This document shows, in pieces, positions 1 to 7,073 of a DNA stretch of 11,854 bases. Source of the DNA: an uncultured Victivallales bacterium (GTDB taxonomy: Bacteria > Verrucomicrobiota > Lentisphaeria > Oligosphaerales > JAFGRS01); the NCBI GenBank assembly GCA_903834675.1, contig CAILKC010000113.1, forward strand, positions 1-11,854, written 5' to 3'. The notes under the pieces are model-generated. The model had not been told where the DNA came from. It searched no databases and saw only the letters and a list, made by a program, of their open reading frames with translations. Made by a program: the position numbers and the translations under genes. How positions within the stretch are numbered: the stretch's first letter is position 1; the number at the start of each line of letters is the position of its first letter.

Positions 1-1
1 C

Positions 2-1093
2 TTTCCGCCTGGGGTGGCCGGCGCCGCGACGGTGCGCTTGGGCGATCGGGACATCCCTGCCGTCGCCAGCGGTTCTGACGGTTGGGCCGAGTGGCAGCTT
101 CCGCCTATCCTGGCACCGCGCTTGACGGTGACCCTCCCGGCCGGAACGCCGACGGCGGCGCTTGGCGTGCTCGCCGTACCGGCGCAGAATGCGGCCGCAC
201 AGCGGCCCTACAGGTTAGCCCCGGACTTTCCCGCGAAGTACCCCGATAGTGGTCGCGAGCTTGCGGATGGCGCCGTCTCGACCGACGGCTTTCCGGACGG
301 TCGTACGGTCGGGTGGCTGAACCTGGCGCCCAGCGTCACCTTCGACCTCGGCCAGGAGCAGCCGCTGGAGCGGGTGCGCATCCACGCCCAGGGGGGTGGC
401 TATGCAGCGGTAAGCTTCCCGGCTGCCGTGGAACTGGCCGCGGGGGATGTCGGCGGCACCTGGCGCTCCCTGTCGCCACGGAGCCGCTCGCTGGTCTTCA
501 CGGTGCCGGCGGAGGCTCTTGACACCCGTCGGCTGGGGTGGGCCGAGTGCGAGCTGGGCGGCGTCAGTGCCCGGTTTCTACGTCTGCGCTTCCGCCCGTC
601 CCAGGCAGGCTGGACCATGCTCAGTGAGATCGAGATCCTGAGCGCCGGGCGCAACCTGGCGGCAGCGGCGCCGTATGTGCTTCAGCCCCTGCCGTCCAGC
701 GAGAGCGCGTACAGCGACAACCACGGTTACCTCACCGATGGCACCTATTCCGCCAGCGGCTGGCAAGGCTGCGCCGGCTGGAATGAGGGCACGCCGGAGA
801 TCACCGTCGACCTGCAAAGGCAGCTCCCCATCACCCTGATCGTGGTTCGTCTGCTGGGCGGCGGCGCCGGGGGGGTGTACTTTCCAGAGCGCGTGGACTC
901 CAGTCTGTCCGTGGACGGGACGACGTGGAGTGCGGCTGGCAGCGCCAGCGACCGGCCCGCCGAGGGCTCGGCACAGGAACGCCGTGCGGGGGCGCTGTTC
1001 ATCCGCTTCGAACCTCCCCAGGCGGCGCGCTTTGTGCGTTTGACGATCCAGCGGCGCGGCTGGGCTATGCTGCATGAGATCGAGGTGTATTGA
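2..1093 (+). CDS. Protein with two tandem discoidin-like (F5/8 type C) domains, 5' end missing
   Basis: The reading frame is open from base 2, so this is the C-terminal part of a larger protein. The first in-frame start codon, a GTG at 14, has no ribosome binding site and falls inside what looks like a beta-rich domain. Counting from that GTG, two related domains lie at about residues 65-209 and 219-359. Each has a YPD or YSD segment followed by a DG-containing loop, a Val/Phe-Asp-Leu strand, a GGG-x3-V-x-FP motif, a Trp in the following strand, an FLRL/FVRL strand, and a closing W-x-M-L-x-E-I-E strand. This is the jelly-roll layout of discoidin-like domains, which usually bind glycans at the cell surface or in secreted enzymes. 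The missing N-terminal part could be a glycoside hydrolase or other exported enzyme. The stop lies 10 bases before the sulfatase start, suggesting co-transcription. The family call is good; the glycan ligand and any catalytic role are unknown. Confidence 0.75.
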   Translation, partial: FPPGVAGAATVRLGDRDIPAVASGSDGWAEWQLPPILAPRLTVTLPAGTPTAALGVLAVPAQNAAAQRPYRLAPDFPAKYPDSGRELADGAVSTDGFPDGRTVGWLNLAPSVTFDLGQEQPLERVRIHAQGGGYAAVSFPAAVELAAGDVGGTWRSLSPRSRSLVFTVPAEALDTRRLGWAECELGGVSARFLRLRFRPSQAGWTMLSEIEILSAGRNLAAAAPYVLQPLPSSESAYSDNHGYLTDGTYSASGWQGCAGWNEGTPEITVDLQRQLPITLIVVRLLGGGAGGVYFPERVDSSLSVDGTTWSAAGSASDRPAEGSAQERRAGALFIRFEPPQAARFVRLTIQRRGWAMLHEIEVY

Positions 1094-1097
1094 GGAG
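1091..1097 (+). promoter_or_regulatory. Ribosome binding site that decides the sulfatase start
   Basis: TGAGGAG contains both the stop codon of the upstream discoidin gene (1091-1093) and a strong Shine-Dalgarno core GGAG (1094-1097). It sits 6 nt before the ATG at 1104, but directly against the ATG at 1098, so 1104 is favoured. The arrangement suggests translational coupling. Confidence 0.6.
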
Positions 1098-1103
1098 ATG
1101 GCG

Positions 1104-2567
1104 ATGCGTATCCTGTTCCTGGACTTGGACACCTTGCGGCCGGACCACCTGGGCTGCTACGGCTATGCGCGCCAGACCAGTCCGAACCTGGACCGCATTG
1201 CCGCCGAGGGCGTGCGTTTCGAGGACTACTACTGCTCTGACGCGCCCTGTTTGCCCTCGCGCGCGGCGCTGGTCAGCGGCCAATTCGGCATCCGTACCGG
1301 AGTGGTCGGGCATGGCGGCAGCGCCGCGGATATGCGGCTGGAGGGTGCCGGGCGTCGCTTCCGCAGCGCCTTCTCGAACAACAGCCTCTGGATGGTCTGC
1401 CGCAAGGCCGGCCTGCGGACCGTCTCCGTGAGCCCCTTTGCTGAACGGCATTCGGCCTGGTGGTTCAGCGCCGGTTTCAACGAGACGATCAACACGGGCC
1501 AGGGCGGTCATGAGTCAGCTGAGGAGGTCACCCCTGCCGTCCTGAACTGGCTGGACCGCAATGCTGCTCAGGACAACTGGTTGCTGCACGTGAACTACTG
1601 GGATCCGCACACGCCTTACCGCGCCCCCGCGGAGTTCGGCAACCCCTTTGCCAACGACCCGTTGCCGGCCTGGCATACCCCCGCGGTGCTGGAGCAGAAC
1701 CGGTCGTTGCCGGGCGGCCACGGGGCGCAGGAGGTCAACATGTGGGACAACCAGGTGGCGCCGCGCTATGCCGCTCGGCACCTGGGCGAAGTCCGCGATA
1801 TGCACGACTGGCGCCGCCTGATCGACGGCTACGACTGCGGCATACGCTATATGGATGGCCACATCGGCCAGATTCTCGGCCGCCTTGAACAGGCCGGGGT
1901 TCTCGAGGACACCGCCATCATCGTCAGCAGCGACCACGGGGAATGTCTGGGCGAACTGAACTGCTACGGCGAACATGGCACCAGCGACTACATCACCCAC
2001 CGTATCCCGATGATCATCCGCTGGCCCGGCGCGGGCAGAGGCACGGTCGATCATGGCCTGCACTACAACCTCGATCTGGCGCCGACCCTGGCGGAACTTC
2101 TGAACCTGCCCCGCTGGCCCGGCTGGCAGGGCAGCAGCTACGCCCCCGCCCTGCGCACCGGCGCCGAGTGCGGCCATTCTCAGCTCATCCTCGGGCAGTG
2201 CTGCCACGGCGCCCAGCGCAGCGTCCGTTTTGGCACCTGGTTCTACATCCGCACCCTCCACGATTTCTTCCACCTCTATCCCCGCGAGATGCTGTTCAAC
2301 GTCGAACAGGATCCGCACGAGACCCGGGACCTGGCCACGGCGCGGCCGGAGGTGTGCGCCGAAGCGGCGCGCCTCATGCTGACCTGGCAGGAGGATATGA
2401 TGCGCACCATGCCCGATGCCGTGGACCCGCTCTGGACGGTGCTGCGCGAGGGGGGTCCGGAGCATTCGCGCGGGCGCCTCAAAGCCTACTGCGAGCGCTT
2501 GCAGGCCACCGGTCGCGGTCAGTACATCGCCGAACTGCGGCGACGGCATCCCGGCGAACCGGCCTGA
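1104..2567 (+). CDS. Sulfatase (alkaline phosphatase superfamily), Cys-type, no signal peptide
   Basis: This 487-residue protein should hydrolyse sulfate esters. The sulfatase signature C-x-P-S-R is present as CLPSR, with Cys49 as the residue converted to formylglycine. The N-terminal strand with LDTLRPDHLGCYG supplies a metal-ligand Asp (Asp9). WDPHTPY around His169 and SSDHGE with Asp277-His278 match other conserved active-site positions. Start choice: ATGs occur at 1074, 1098 and 1104; the one at 1104 has GGAG (1094-1097) at 6-nt spacing and begins right at the core beta strand, so it is preferred. There is no signal peptide or lipobox, so the enzyme is probably cytoplasmic, unlike most planctomycete-type sulfatases. 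Activity would need a formylglycine-generating enzyme, which is not in the window. It follows the discoidin protein by 10 bases and precedes bpt by 8. The substrate is unknown; some family members are phosphohydrolases, but the intact CxPSR favours sulfate esters. Confidence 0.92.
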   Translation: MRILFLDLDTLRPDHLGCYGYARQTSPNLDRIAAEGVRFEDYYCSDAPCLPSRAALVSGQFGIRTGVVGHGGSAADMRLEGAGRRFRSAFSNNSLWMVCRKAGLRTVSVSPFAERHSAWWFSAGFNETINTGQGGHESAEEVTPAVLNWLDRNAAQDNWLLHVNYWDPHTPYRAPAEFGNPFANDPLPAWHTPAVLEQNRSLPGGHGAQEVNMWDNQVAPRYAARHLGEVRDMHDWRRLIDGYDCGIRYMDGHIGQILGRLEQAGVLEDTAIIVSSDHGECLGELNCYGEHGTSDYITHRIPMIIRWPGAGRGTVDHGLHYNLDLAPTLAELLNLPRWPGWQGSSYAPALRTGAECGHSQLILGQCCHGAQRSVRFGTWFYIRTLHDFFHLYPREMLFNVEQDPHETRDLATARPEVCAEAARLMLTWQEDMMRTMPDAVDPLWTVLREGGPEHSRGRLKAYCERLQATGRGQYIAELRRRHPGEPA

Positions 2568-2575
2568 GGGGCGCC

Positions 2576-3391
2576 ATGGCCATTCGCGGACAGTGGGGGT
2601 TTGGCCAGGAGCACCCGTGCAGTTACCTGCCCGGCCAGGCCGCCCGCCTGGAACTCCTGCGGGTCAGCGCCATCGATGTGGCGGAGTTTGAGACGCTGCT
2701 TGCGCAAGGCTACCGCCACTTCGGCACCCTGTTTTTCCGGCCGGCGTGCCGTGCCTGCCATGCCTGCGTACCTCTCCGCGTCTGCACCGGGGAGTTCCGT
2801 CAGACTCGTTCCGTCCGCCGCGTGCTCGAACGGGCCAGGGATCTTGACTTCGAGGTGTCGGCGCCGCTTCCCACGCCGGACGCCTACGCGCTCTACTGCC
2901 GGCACAAGGAACGCTTTCGGGACACCAACCCCGAGGCCGATGCGGTCAGCTACGACGAGTTCATCGAGTCGTTCTTTCAGGCGTTTCCCTTTTCCCGTAC
3001 CCTGTCGATCCGGGAAGGTGGCCGACTGGTGGCCGTCTCCCATTTCGACCTCACGGCGCGAGTGCTGAGCGCGATCTACTGCTACTACGACCCTCAGGAC
3101 TTACGGCTCAGTCCAGGCCGACTCGCGGTCTACCAGGAGATCGCCCTGGCGGCGCGGCAGCGGATTCCGTTTGTGCAGTTGGGCTACTACATCGCGGCCA
3201 ACCCGCATATGCGCTACAAGTCTGGCTTCCGGCCCAATGAAGTTCTCTTGGGGGAAGATGAATGGGTGCCCTTCATGGACGGGCAGAACCGCTGCGGGCT
3301 GGATCCCGAGCGGCTCTTACGGGGTTTCCGTCCGCCCGGAAAGCCGCGGCTGGGGCCAGCGGCGCCGTCGGCACGGCCTTCTCCGGGCTGA
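2576..3391 (+). CDS. bpt: Bpt/Ate1-family leucyl/arginyl-tRNA--protein transferase
   Basis: This 271-residue protein matches the bacterial aspartate/glutamate leucyltransferase family. These enzymes move an amino acid from tRNA to acidic N-termini, marking proteins for ClpS/ClpAP-type degradation. The N-terminal ATE domain (about 13-89) has PCSYLPG with Cys15, then FRPACRACHACVPLRV with Cys57, Cys60 and Cys63, then the Arg-rich RSVRRVLERARDL segment. The C-terminal GNAT-like ATE domain (about 100-240) has the ALYCRHKERF helix, the YCYYDP strand and GYYIAANPHMRYKSGFRP from about Gly203, the hallmark region. A Pro/Arg/Ala-rich tail (about 245-271) makes it slightly longer than typical members (roughly 235-250 residues). 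The ATG at 2576 lies 8 bases after the sulfatase stop, with only a GGGG-type purine run before it. The family is certain; whether it transfers Leu or Arg cannot be settled by eye. It is convergent with the MFS gene. Confidence 0.88.
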   Translation: MAIRGQWGFGQEHPCSYLPGQAARLELLRVSAIDVAEFETLLAQGYRHFGTLFFRPACRACHACVPLRVCTGEFRQTRSVRRVLERARDLDFEVSAPLPTPDAYALYCRHKERFRDTNPEADAVSYDEFIESFFQAFPFSRTLSIREGGRLVAVSHFDLTARVLSAIYCYYDPQDLRLSPGRLAVYQEIALAARQRIPFVQLGYYIAANPHMRYKSGFRPNEVLLGEDEWVPFMDGQNRCGLDPERLLRGFRPPGKPRLGPAAPSARPSPG

Positions 3392-3441
3392 GGGGGGCCT
3401 GACTTCCGCTCGCCGGCCTCTGAGCTGCGCCTGGGCTGCCG

Positions 3442-4722
3442 TCAGGTCGGGGTTGGCGCTGCCGCCCGGCCTTGGTCGGAGGCTGGCACGGTCAGCAGCA
3501 GCAGGACGAAGGCCACCGCGGCCACGACGCCGAAGCTGCCGTAGAGGGCGCGGAAGCCGAAATGCCGTGCCACCATGCCGCCCACGGCGCCGCCAATCAT
3601 GCTGCCGAGACCGATGGTCACGGCGGAGAACAACGTCTGGGCGGTGCTCAACAGGCGGACGGGGACGATGCGGCTGACGTAGGTGACGCTCGAGCAGTGG
3701 TAGGCGCCGAAGGTCAGCGAGTGTAGTAACTGCAACGGCACCACGACCCATAGCGACGGCGCCAGGCAGAAGCTAGCCAGTCGCACCGTGATCCCCAGCA
3801 GTCCCAGGGCGAACAGGTTGCGCACGCCGATGTGGTCCATGATGCGGCGGCTGTAGTAGATCACCGGGATTTCGCTGAGGGGGCCCAGCAGCCAGATCAG
3901 GCCGGCTTTCTCGATCCCGTGTTCCTTGGCCAGGTAGAGGGTGAAGAAGCCGTAGTAGCTCATCAAGGCGAAACGCCCGAGGAAGGCGCACAGGGTGAAG
4001 CAAAGGAACTGTGGTCGGCAGAGCTCGCGGCAGGCAGCCAGGGTGGACTGGTGCGGCGGCGCCTTGCCGTGGGGGAGGCTGCTCGGGGCAGCATTGACGG
4101 CGGCTGGGATCAGCGCGAGGCTCGCGAGGTGGAACAATCCCGCGACCGCCACTGCGACCAGAATCATGCGACCGTCCCGACTGCTGCCGATGCCCAGGGG
4201 CTCCAGCAGTAACAGGCAGCCGACGAACGCCAGCGAACCCCCAACCCGGATCTTGCCATAGTCGCCGCCATGGGTGCTGAGGTAGCGGAAGGTAATCCCG
4301 TCCGTGAGCGGGACCAGCGGTCGATAGAAGAGCCCGAACAGCGCCGCGGTGCCCAGCGCCGCCGTGAGGCCATGAACCAGGCCAAACAGCTGGAACGCCG
4401 GGATGGCGCCGCACATGCAGAGGGCCAGAACCAGCCGCGGCCGACCGCTGTAGTCCGATAGGTACCCCCAGAGCGGCGGCGCCAGCACCGCCATCGCCTC
4501 TAAACACCCTTGAATCAGCCCGATCTGATCCTCATGGAACCCCCGCAGGAACAGAAGCTTCTGCAGGTATGGCGTGACGATGGCAAAGGGCACGAAGAGC
4601 GCCAGGTAGACCAGTAGAAAGCGCCCCGCCATCCCGGGCGGAAACGCCCTCGGAAAAGCCGAGGGGGAGGCTGGGCTGTAGGCGCGGGATTTCAGCACCC
4701 GGCACCCTGCTTTTTCAGGCAC
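3442..4722 (-). CDS. MFS transporter, LacY/HcaT-like (MFS_1_like)
   Basis: This 426-residue, strongly hydrophobic protein has about 12 predicted membrane helices and is an inner-membrane permease. The first helix is FLLVYLALFVPFAIVTPYL, and helices 2-3 carry the loop WGYLSDYSGRPR, a version of the MFS G-x3-D/S-x2-G-R motif. The segment DYGKIRVGGSLAFV near the middle of the N-half resembles the conserved loop of the HcaT/LacY-like subgroup, which often imports small acids, sugars or nucleosides with protons. Start: a GTG at 4722 has GAGG 5 nt upstream and lies 7 bases after the DUF4432 stop, favouring it. The ATG at 4632, just before helix 1, is the alternative and would drop a 30-residue Pro/Ser/Arg-rich leader. 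Coupling to the mutarotase-like gene suggests a sugar substrate; that is inference. Confidence 0.87.
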   Translation of the reverse strand: MPEKAGCRVLKSRAYSPASPSAFPRAFPPGMAGRFLLVYLALFVPFAIVTPYLQKLLFLRGFHEDQIGLIQGCLEAMAVLAPPLWGYLSDYSGRPRLVLALCMCGAIPAFQLFGLVHGLTAALGTAALFGLFYRPLVPLTDGITFRYLSTHGGDYGKIRVGGSLAFVGCLLLLEPLGIGSSRDGRMILVAVAVAGLFHLASLALIPAAVNAAPSSLPHGKAPPHQSTLAACRELCRPQFLCFTLCAFLGRFALMSYYGFFTLYLAKEHGIEKAGLIWLLGPLSEIPVIYYSRRIMDHIGVRNLFALGLLGITVRLASFCLAPSLWVVVPLQLLHSLTFGAYHCSSVTYVSRIVPVRLLSTAQTLFSAVTIGLGSMIGGAVGGMVARHFGFRALYGSFGVVAAVAFVLLLLTVPASDQGRAAAPTPT

Positions 4723-4729
4723 GGCTGCC

Positions 4730-5929
4730 TCATGCGCCGGGCGACCAGGTTGCGACCGGACGAGGATGGACTACGGTCGGTCGGCCGGCGAGCAGGCTCG
4801 CGACTTCCGCCTCGACCGCGGCGACGCCCTCGGCGTTATCGTGGATTTCCATGACCAGATCGCTGCTGCACGACGCCCCGGGCTGGAGCACTGTCACTCG
4901 CCCCTTCTCGCGCTCAAACGTCTTGGGGTTGGGAAGGTTCATGCCAGGCTCCAGGCCGGTGACGTAACCCTCGCGTCCGCCGACCGTGTTCTTCCACTGG
5001 GTAAAGCAGGGGAGTTGAGCCTTCGGGTAGCGCAGCACGACCCCGCTGTCGCCGTCAGCGTTGCGGAGCATGGCCAGGGTCATGCCATCGCTGCCCACGG
5101 CCAGGTCGTGCCAGTAGCACTGCTCCACGTACCCCGGCGTGGGGCCGAGGTAGGTATCGTAGCCGCGGATGCCTTCGACCGCCCGGGCATCGCGCGGCGC
5201 CACGGCCAGACTCGGGGCAATCAGGCGTGCCCCCGCATCAAGGAATGGCATGCCGAAGTTGCAGTGATACAGCAATTCGACTTCGTCGGGCACCTCACGC
5301 AGGTTGACGATGCGGTCACAGATGCTGACTCGGTTCGAGCCGACCGTGGTGCTGATGCGCGTGACCAGCCGCAACTGCGGGCAGAACAGCATCGACTCGT
5401 CGACCACGCCGATCACCGTCAGCTCCGTGGGCGGGCCGGGCTTGATCTGGATCTCGACCCGGTTCGCTGGCAGGTTCGCGATGCGGCCGTGCAGGGTCAG
5501 GTTCACCTTCGCCGGATTGCCGTTGTTGTCGGGGACGACATCGGTGCAGGGCGGGCCATTGGAGCTGAGGCCGCAACGCACGATGCACTCGTCGAAGCCC
5601 TTCAGCCAGCCCAGGCCGCCCTGGTCCAGCGGGTTGATGAACCAGGGGTTGACCGGCCCCGCCGTGGGCGCCTGCCAGCCGATGAACGTGCCCCGGTAGG
5701 ACCCCCGCCACAGCCCCATGCCGCGGGTTGGCACCAGGGTGAACGACAGCGCGCCGTTGTCCACCTCAATAATGTCCACCCCCTCACAGAGCCCGCCGTG
5801 CAGAGTCCGCTTACGGACGGCCCAGGGGACCTCGGACGGCACCGCCACCACGCTCGGATTCAGGTCGAGGCGGTCGACAAAGACCCGTTGCGCGACATCG
5901 GTCAGGGTCCAGGAACGAAGGTTCGCCAT
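4730..5929 (-). CDS. DUF4432 family, aldose 1-epimerase-like
   Basis: This 399-residue protein has the galactose-mutarotase fold of the DUF4432 family, annotated as aldose 1-epimerase-like. Visible landmarks are LVPTRGMGLW (about 65-74), the loop NPWFINPLDQGG, LTLHGRIANLP with His147, YHCNFGMPF with His222 and Asn224, and GLEPGMNLPNP with Glu327. The two His and the Glu fit the positions of mutarotase catalytic residues, though the assignment is by pattern only. There is no signal peptide, so it acts in the cytoplasm. The ATG at 5929 has GGAG (complement of 5938-5941) at 8-nt spacing. It leads a two-gene operon with the MFS permease and is divergent from the Gfo/Idh dehydrogenase, so it probably converts anomers or epimers of the sugar brought in by the permease. 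The sugar is unknown. A long + strand open frame opposite this gene is a shadow. Confidence 0.85.
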   Translation of the reverse strand: MANLRSWTLTDVAQRVFVDRLDLNPSVVAVPSEVPWAVRKRTLHGGLCEGVDIIEVDNGALSFTLVPTRGMGLWRGSYRGTFIGWQAPTAGPVNPWFINPLDQGGLGWLKGFDECIVRCGLSSNGPPCTDVVPDNNGNPAKVNLTLHGRIANLPANRVEIQIKPGPPTELTVIGVVDESMLFCPQLRLVTRISTTVGSNRVSICDRIVNLREVPDEVELLYHCNFGMPFLDAGARLIAPSLAVAPRDARAVEGIRGYDTYLGPTPGYVEQCYWHDLAVGSDGMTLAMLRNADGDSGVVLRYPKAQLPCFTQWKNTVGGREGYVTGLEPGMNLPNPKTFEREKGRVTVLQPGASCSSDLVMEIHDNAEGVAAVEAEVASLLAGRPTVVHPRPVATWSPGA

Positions 5930-6076
5930 AGGAGCATCTCCAAAGAATATTCGCGGTCAGCACGCGGGGTACCATACCCGCCGCCGCCGCCTGGCGCAAT
6001 CCTGGCCTGGGTGGCTATAGTTGCGCCGGATGCCGACCAGGCGCTGGACACACTCTCTATCACGGAGGCGCTGCAG
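5930..6076. promoter_or_regulatory. Divergent control region between the DUF4432 and Gfo/Idh genes
   Basis: This 147-bp gap must hold promoters for both directions. For the + strand gene, TATAGT at 6016-6021 is a good -10, with a weak TGGCGC -35 at 5992-5997 (18-bp spacing). It would start transcription near 6028, about 50 nt before the ATG. An imperfect inverted repeat, GCGGGGTA (5964-5971) and TACCCGC (5975-5981), is a possible operator between the two promoters. No regulator gene lies beside it. For the - strand only a weak TATTCT-like -10 is seen, and it is very close to the ribosome binding site, so no promoter is assigned there. Confidence 0.4.
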
Positions 6077-7054
6077 ATGGCCAAAGACACGATCGACCTT
6101 GTCTTCATCGGGGCGGGCAGTCTGTCGACGATGTTCCACTACCCGGCGCTGGCCGACATGCCTGACGTCCGCCTCAAGGCGGTGTGCGACCTGATCCCCG
6201 AGCGGGCTCAACGCAATGCCAAGACGTTCAACATCCCGAGCGTTTACACCAACTATAAAGAGATGCTGGAGAAGGAGACCTTCGACGCGGTCTACGTCGT
6301 CATGCCGCCTCAGGACAGCTTCGACCTCCTGGCGGACTGCCTGGGGCGCGGGCTACATACCTTCTCCGAGAAGCCGCCCACGGTGACGACCTTCCAGACC
6401 AAGGTCCTGGCCGCGCTGGCGGAGAAGAACGGCTGCATCACCCAGATCGGCTTCCAGCGCAAGCATGTACCGCTGGTCAAGGCCTTGCGTCAGCGGATCG
6501 AGAAGCGGGGCCCCATCGACCAGTTCTTCAGTGAGTTCATCAAACCCTCGCCGACGGGCGGGCTGTACTACAAGGGCCGCATTGACATCCTGACCTGCGA
6601 CGCCATCCACATGGTGGACACGGCCCTGTGGTTCGGGGACGCCTCCATGCCGGAGATCGCCAGCGTGTCGCGGCAGTCATACACGGATCAGAACGTGAAA
6701 TACAACGCCCTGATGCGCTTCGCCAATGGCACCAGCGGCTTCTTCAGCGCCACCTGGAACTCGGGGCGACGGCACCTCTCGGTACACCTGCACGGACAGA
6801 ATTGCTGCGCCGTCATCGATATCGAGAACCAGGGCACCTACTTCGATCCCGAGCATCCGCAGGGGGTGACCCTGACTGCGGTCGAAGCGGCCGGCTCAGA
6901 CAAGCCCTTCCGGGTGCTGGGCTTCTATGACGAAAGCCGCGAGTTCATCGAGGCGGTGCGGGCCAAGGACCCTGGCCTGACGCAGTCTTCGTTCCAGAAA
7001 TCGGTGCGCACCATGGCTGTGGTCGAGCGCATTCTGGCCGACCGTATGGGCTGA
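6077..7054 (+). CDS. Gfo/Idh/MocA-family NAD(P)-dependent sugar oxidoreductase
   Basis: This 325-residue cytoplasmic dehydrogenase should oxidise a hydroxyl of a sugar or polyol using NAD(P). The N-terminal Rossmann fold starts with LVFIGAGSLSTMFHYPAL (G12-A-G14), followed by the acidic strand-2 end VCDLIPERA. The family cofactor motif is SEKPPTVT (Glu98-Lys99-Pro100). The C-terminal alpha/beta domain has TCDAIHMVD with Asp175, His178 and Asp181 at the usual substrate/catalytic site. Length is at the short end of the normal range. The ATG at 6077 has a strong GGAGG at 6064-6068 with 8-nt spacing; the frame is open far upstream, but that stretch is opposite DUF4432 and not protein-like. It precedes the TIM-barrel gene by 19 bases. 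This pairing is common in inositol and 3-keto-glycoside pathways, so oxidation at a ring carbon followed by TIM-barrel chemistry is a reasonable model. The substrate is not known. Confidence 0.92.
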   Translation: MAKDTIDLVFIGAGSLSTMFHYPALADMPDVRLKAVCDLIPERAQRNAKTFNIPSVYTNYKEMLEKETFDAVYVVMPPQDSFDLLADCLGRGLHTFSEKPPTVTTFQTKVLAALAEKNGCITQIGFQRKHVPLVKALRQRIEKRGPIDQFFSEFIKPSPTGGLYYKGRIDILTCDAIHMVDTALWFGDASMPEIASVSRQSYTDQNVKYNALMRFANGTSGFFSATWNSGRRHLSVHLHGQNCCAVIDIENQGTYFDPEHPQGVTLTAVEAAGSDKPFRVLGFYDESREFIEAVRAKDPGLTQSSFQKSVRTMAVVERILADRMG

Positions 7055-7073
7055 CGAACGCGGGGTGGCGAGC

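Noticed and set aside
1515..2549. 344-codon open frame on the - strand opposite the sulfatase
   Set aside because: It mirrors the codon pattern of the sulfatase and has no recognisable motif; GC-rich codon bias creates such shadows.
1943..2575. N-terminal extension of bpt through the sulfatase gene
   Set aside because: The extension overlaps the sulfatase in another frame and is not protein-like; Bpt proteins start near the ATG at 2576.
3392..3441. Possible bidirectional terminator between bpt and the MFS gene
   Set aside because: Only short, imperfect GGCC-type pairings without a T-tract were found in the 50-bp gap.
4766..6076. Long + strand open frame running into the Gfo/Idh gene, giving a possible 762-residue protein
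   Set aside because: The upstream part is exactly opposite DUF4432, reads as Arg/His/Ala/Asp-rich noise with no domain, and the true start at 6077 has a strong GGAGG.
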